A stretch of DNA of 64,000 nucleotides from Rhyzopertha dominica. Taxonomy: Eukaryota > Arthropoda > Insecta > Coleoptera > Bostrichidae. The translations under genes were made by a program, and so were the position numbers. Below, piece after piece: positions 59,245 to 64,000 of the stretch (position 1 is its first letter; the number at the start of each line of letters is the position of its first letter). The notes under the pieces were generated by a model. That model was not told the DNA's origin. It worked only from the letters and a program-made list of their open reading frames with translations, and ran no database searches. The stretch covers positions 60,220,023-60,284,022 of the forward strand of contig QCXZ01000003.1 of the NCBI GenBank assembly GCA_025024175.1, given 5' to 3'.

Positions 59245-59870
59245 GTTCTCTTGTGTGTGCAGCTGGTAAATAGATTTTGTTACTTTAAGAAAACGAAAGC
59301 ATATGATTTGACATGTTGTTTTCCGGGCTGGTTCCCACGTTGGTTATTAGACCTTGACGTTTCGACACTCATGTCGGTGTCTTCCTCAGAAGTAGCTCTG
59401 AAACTGTTTCAGCGAAGATGAGTTATTGGGATTGTTACATTTTAGTCTGCAGTTATTTATATTTAGGGTCTCGGACAAAAAAGGCTAATCATGGTGAAGA
59501 GTCTGTCTCTATCAGAGTGAGGAAGAAAGCAAAGAGGAAAATTATCAGATTAAAAAAGAAAAACAGCGAGCGCATTGCCTTATGAAGACGAGCGATTTGA
59601 TGGTTTCACTGGCCAATCAATGATGATTGGAAAAATCCTTGTAGTTGTACAGAACGTGGTTGTGATAGTTGATCTCCGGTCAGATGTATGAAATGCAATG
59701 AATATTTATATTTGACTCAGTCTAGAGATTGCTTTGTGTCATTTCTTAACAAATAATGTTTTGACATGTCGTTTTCCGGGCTGGTTCCCACGTTGCTTAT
59801 TTGACCTTGACGTTTCGACACTCATATCAGTGTCTTCCTCAGGAGAACTACTTCTGAGGAAAACAACATG
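59245..59870 (-). repeat. Penelope-type direct repeats with hammerhead-like motifs
   Basis: Bases 59306-59391 and 59758-59842 are direct repeats sharing TTTTCCGGGCTGGTTCCCAC and GACCTTGACGTTTCGACACT. On the minus strand each contains CTGAGGA, a GACAC/GTGTC stem and GAAACGTC (59356-59389 and 59808-59842), an exact match to the hammerhead core. The copies are about 450 bp apart, as in the tandem terminal repeats of Penelope-like elements. The segment at 59258-59312 also occurs at 29880. No coding part lies between them. Confidence 0.7.
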
Positions 59871-60278
59871 TCATCGACAACAACCGCGGAAGCCTTCAAA
59901 CCAAAATAATGCTTTATTTGCGTACGTTTTTTGAATAAATAGCCTGACATTCACAATTGTAACTATTACTGTAGACTCCCAGAGCTCACGGCCTGAAAAT
60001 CCTCAAAATTTTTTTGAAAACGAATGTACCCAACTAATATTTGCGATACAATCACGTACTTCTCCAAAATTTGTCCTGTCATAGAAAATATACTAAGAAA
60101 ATGGTTCCAGCAGTTAAAGGTTATGTCAAAGGTGCCTGAAGTCGAAGGTTTTTAAATTATGTCCAAGGAGCAATTTACCGCATTTACCTTCAAAATATGG
60201 TATTGTCCGATTCCTTTCCCTGTTCAAAAAAATATATATTTTTATGAAAATCATTAATACATTCCACAGTACAGTTAA
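59871..60278. other. No recognisable gene
   Basis: Bases around 60235-60265 (TATATTTTTATGAAAATCATTAATACATT in similar form) recur near 34550-34585. Each lies beside a non-LTR insertion, so this may be a shared older repeat. Nothing else seen. Confidence 0.3.
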
Positions 60279-62650
60279 TTTCATGCGACTACGGTCGACT
60301 TTTATAAAAGCGTTGAAAGAAAAAAAATATTTTCATTCAACGATAAGAGATCTCGCATTTGCGCTTTATCCATAATAGATACATACAAGTATGTATTTAT
60401 TCTGGATAGAGTATTGAAGAAAACCGCAGAAAACTGCAATCAGATCTCTATTGTCTTAAGCCAGTCTTTAACACCTTTATCAACACGATGGATAGACGCA
60501 AAACCACTAGGCCATGCTGTACGGGGGCATCTGTTGACCATCTGTCCAATTGTTTGGAGGGGATCTCCACATTCACAAGAAGGGTTGATAGATGAATCCA
60601 ATTTATTAAGAAAAAAATTGCATTTCCTATGACCAGTGCGAAGGCGATTCAGAGTGACCCAAGACCTTCTTGGGAGGTCAGTTCCTGCTACCTCTTCCGT
60701 AGGATCGTCTATAAGCTGCTGGTTGAATATATCATGTTTCTTAAGTTGCCAAACAGAACACCATGCATCTTCAATGGTATAAGGAGCACGAAGAAAATCT
60801 TCTGTCCACAGAGGTTTTCTAGAAGTTAGCCGAGTTGTAGGTAGCTGTTGCAGATCTCGGGAAATCAGAAACTTATTAGGAGCTGATTGATATTTTTGCC
60901 AAGCTTTATATGTAGCAAACTGTCTGCGAATCTCCGGAGGAGCAATGTTTGAAAGAATCGGAAGTCAAGGTAATGACTTAATTGTTCCAGTGATTAGTCG
61001 CATTGCAGTATTTAACTGAGTGTCAATTTTTCCTGTGTGATGACTGTTTTTCCAAACAGGACAGCAGTACTCAGCAGTGCTATAAAGCAAGGCAGTTGCA
61101 GAAGTACGGAGTACATTTGCATTTGCACCCCAACTTGCACCAGCAAGCTTATGCAGAATATTATTTCTAGTCTGTAATTTTTTACTGACGTTTTCTAGAT
61201 GTTTCTTGTACGTTAGAGATGTATCTAGGATCACTCCAAAGTATTTTGGCGAGAAGTTATGTTTAAGAATTGTTATTTGACATAACTAGAAGCTGTTTCC
61301 TCTTTTGGTGATTGTTGAGATGAAAGCAAGTTACTTCTGTCTTCATTGCATTAGGGCACAGGCGCCAGGTTTTTAAATAGCAATTCATAATCTCGATGTC
61401 ACTTGAAAGGTTTTGTTCAAGTACAGAAAAGTATTTACTTTTCAAAGCCAATGCCATGTCGTGTGCATACACAAATTTTCTCGATTGAGTTACTGGAAGG
61501 TCACTTATGTAAAGGTTGAAAAGAATAGGCGACAGAACCGATCCTTGTGGAAGACCATTATTCAAAATCCTGAATTTGCTACTTTTCTCTCCCAAAAACA
61601 CTCTGAATTGACGTTGGGATAGCATTCGTTCGATGAGCTTCACAGTCTTTCCACATTTCAGAGTATTAAATACTTTGAGGATCAATCCAGCTTTCCAAAC
61701 AGTATCGTAGGCCGCCGATAAGTCTGTGAACACTACTCCAGTTTTCAATCGTTTCTGGAAACCAACTTCAGCACATGTTGTTAGAGCCAAGACTTGGTCA
61801 CAGCAACTTCTGTTCTTCCTAAAATCTGCTTGTTCCTTCGGGAGTGAGTCTTCAATAATAGGACCTATTCTCTGGTAGAGTAGTTTTTCTAGTAACTTGT
61901 AGCAGACACTCAGGCGGGCAANGGGTCGGTAACTTCCTGCTTCATTTGGAGGTTTCCCAGGTTTTAAGACAGCAATCACCTTTGTTTTCTGAAACAAACT
62001 TGGAAAAGTACATGTATCTAAAATATTATTATAGAACAATAACAACCATTTTAAAGCATTCGGTCCCAAGTTTTTCAAGAATTCTGGGTAAATACCATCA
62101 AAACCAGCAGCTTTGCGGGTTTTCAGAGCACAGATAGCTTGCCGAAGTTCTTCCAATGAGAATAATTGTGACAACTCTACTGAAGGTTCGCATGTTTTTC
62201 TTAACTGACGAAGTTTTTTCTTCATCTTTTTTAATTCCTCCGTAGATATTTGAATAGAATTTGACATATTAACGAGTCGAGAAGCTAAAACATTAGGCGA
62301 AATTAATGATGTTGGTTTATGTGTTTCATTAATGTTTGGCTCTAATTTTTTCAGCAGGTTCCAACTGCTGCGACTGTAGTGGGTGAAGTTCATGCTCTAC
62401 ATTAGAGTATTCCATTTTTTCTTCCGAGAGCCATTTCATAACTGGGATGAGCTTGATACTGTCTATACAAGGCATCAGTTTCTTTATTCCAACAAGGAAC
62501 GTAGCATTTTCGAAAACCTCTTGGAATTGTTCTCTTTGCAGCAGCCTTTATTACACCAACAAATCTTTCGTAGTTTTCAGGAGTTGCTGGGACCCATCGA
62601 AGATTCATGTCAATTTGAGTCCTAAATCCTAACCAGTCCGTCAAAAATAA
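60279..62650 (-). pseudogene. Jockey-type non-LTR retrotransposon, 5'-truncated
   Basis: The minus strand begins at about 62644 with GFRTQIDMNLRWVP (endonuclease/linker). The 376-residue frame 61263-62393 follows with LKTRKAAGFDGIYPEFLKNL, KVIAVLKPGKPP, YKLLEKLLYQRI, VVFTDLSAAYDTVW (first aspartate motif) and NGLPQGSVLSPILFNLYISD. The catalytic box reads FVYAHDMALAL, so the first aspartate of YADD is histidine. Then WRLCPNAMKTEV. The frame 60965-61234 continues with LDTSLTYKKHLENVSKKLQT and SATALLYSTAEYCCPVWKNS. The last part has RRSWVTLNRLRTGHRKCNFF and CECGDPLQTIGQM. Its 3' end matches the copy at 36494-37231. It is otherwise one of the better-kept elements here. One N lies at 61921. Confidence 0.85.
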
Positions 62651-64000
62651 AGATGAGAGATGTCACAGGTAGAATCGTTCTGGTACTTTCGAATGTTACA
62701 TGACAGTAAGGTATCCCCTTCTGAAATAAAGTCGACCTGCTTGAGGATTTCACACGGATTGGCTCGTTTTAATTATAACATGCTGTATCTATACCAATCT
62801 GAAATCTTGTAGTGTCGTGTCTCGGTATCGCCATCAGAGTATAAAGACGTTACCTATAAATAGCCAGTATTTCAAAATACAACTGGACGAGCACACGATC
62901 CGTATGTTCAAAATGCTAACACGTACGGCGTTATGTGCGTATATGCTCTAAAAAGGCTCTTGTCAGTGTAAATTGTTATTGCCCCGTTAATCGCCTGTGT
63001 AAACGACGTTTTACAAACATGAGTGCAAATGTACATGTGTTTTAATGAAATACGTGCATGAGTCCGGCGCGATAGCATCGCAAAGAAACGGAAAGGGGCA
63101 AGAGATGCGCCTGGAAATTTATTTTCGTCACGTCCAGGAATTCCGGTGCAATTTAAAAGAACAGGCGCACTCCTTCTCGTGCCACAAAATACAATTAGGG
63201 ACCAACTGGTGCTCATTGTTCGATGCTGCAACGTCGAGCCCTTAATTTGACAACTAATTTACGAGTGTAACAATCGAACGCATGCGGAGGAGTACTGATG
63301 AAGAGTAAATAGTATATAAAACGTTACTATATTTATAAATGAAATTTTGTATATTCAACGTAATCTCCTGCTCATTTAACATAATGTCTAGAAAGTTGAT
63401 TTAAAGCTCTTAAAAACTATTCAACTGTGTATAATTTTCGATTTGGAACAAACAATATGTGGAGCACTATTTGAATCAAATTACTTCCACATCCAACGGA
63501 AGGGAAGTATTGTATCACGAAAAAAATTGACAAAAATTTTTATTTGCTCATTCGCTTTGAAATGGTCGAAAACGCAAAAAAAAAACAAAATTTGAGCGAA
63601 AGTGAATTTCTTGTCTGTGTGTCTATGGTTTTGTTTGTGGACACGATAACTTTCGAAAGACTTAATATATGAACTTGAAATTTGGCAAACGTATAAATCT
63701 CAACTATCCAAAGCGACCTATTGTTTGTGGGGTAAGCCGGGTATCTGGAAGGGGGCAAAATTCACTACCCTTATTGCAAATTTTTATTTTTTTATTCGTT
63801 TTGGTATGTGATTAGTAGTAAAACTGCAAGTATTATTCGCTCTTATAAATTTTCGGTGCAGCAAGACATTAGCAAAAAAGCGTCACTTAAAGAAAACGGT
63901 TTTTCCTAAATATCTCCGAATATATTTAATATACTAAAAAAACGAAAATACCATCAGATAAGAAATAAAAATTCTCACAAAAATGTGTCTTAGAAAATTT
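62651..64000. other. No recognisable gene
   Basis: The frames at 62908-63231 (minus, 107 residues) and 63045-63245 (plus) show no domain. The last 500 bases are AT-rich. A weakly CG-rich patch lies at 62890-63250. Confidence 0.35.

Overview
The window looks like intergenic or intronic DNA from a large, AT-rich, transposon-loaded arthropod genome, most likely an insect. The evidence is the mix of elements: jockey-like non-LTR retrotransposons, a Dong/R4-type element inside a TAA microsatellite, BEL/Pao, Penelope-like elements with GIY-YIG and hammerhead-like motifs, mariner and DD41D Tc1/mariner transposases, THAP-domain elements, hAT-type MITEs and tRNA-derived SINEs. Scattered single N bases point to a draft assembly. 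I found no host protein-coding gene I can name, and no rRNA gene, convincing tRNA gene, CRISPR array or operon. The order cannot be fixed from this sequence; a beetle or another large-genome insect would fit.

Layout. 0-9 kb: a decayed RTE-type reverse transcriptase (about 1.9-2.5 kb, minus), a BEL/Pao pol remnant (2.8-3.8 kb, minus), a GC-rich island (5.1-5.7 kb), a head-to-head SINE pair (5.7-6.1 kb) and a Penelope-like reverse transcriptase (7.1-8.2 kb). 9-20 kb: a Penelope GIY-YIG tail with a hammerhead-like motif (11 kb), a mariner remnant (13.4 kb), a jockey-type element (13.7-15.5 kb, minus), a foldback carrying two hammerhead-like motifs (16.3 kb), another Tc1/mariner remnant (16.7-17.1 kb) and a hAT-like element with repeated ATCGAT subterminal motifs (18.3-19.1 kb). 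20-29 kb: the Dong-like element (20.6-22.2 kb), a second GC-rich island (23.1-23.7 kb), a Penelope-type foldback (23.8-24.05 kb), THAP element copy 1 (24.7-25.8 kb), a Penelope C-terminal fragment between inverted arms (25.9-26.6 kb) and a 1-kb palindromic Tc1/mariner derivative (26.6-27.7 kb).

29-45 kb: a non-LTR ORF1/endonuclease remnant (31.3-32.4 kb), THAP copy 2 (33.2-34.5 kb), a non-LTR reverse transcriptase (34.6-35.9 kb), a 394-bp foldback (35.9-36.3 kb), a 5'-truncated jockey-type copy (36.5-37.2 kb), THAP copy 3 nested in a larger TIR-bounded element (38.2-41.5 kb), two more non-LTR fragments (41.5-42.5 and 43.9-45.1 kb), a long hairpin (42.7-42.9 kb) and a third SINE (43.1 kb). 45-64 kb: a non-LTR reverse transcriptase (45.7-46.6 kb), a near-complete 2.2-kb DD41D transposon with long TIRs (48.5-50.7 kb), a non-LTR 3' end with an ATT-repeat tail (50.8-51.5 kb), a second DD41D transposon split by a hAT-type MITE (51.9-54.0 kb), an internally deleted mariner with both TIRs (54.1-55.2 kb), a faint non-LTR fragment (56.5-57.3 kb), a Penelope-type direct repeat pair with hammerhead-like motifs (59.3-59.8 kb) and a longer copy of the 36.5-kb jockey-type family (60.3-62.65 kb).

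How the parts relate. These are layers of independent insertions rather than genes working together. The most informative relations are three THAP elements whose ends are all flanked by AATT, hammerhead-like motifs recurring in Penelope-type debris, a MITE that separates two catalytic residues of a transposase and carries an exact 8-bp target duplication, and a retrotransposon lying exactly within its known preferred target, a TAA repeat.
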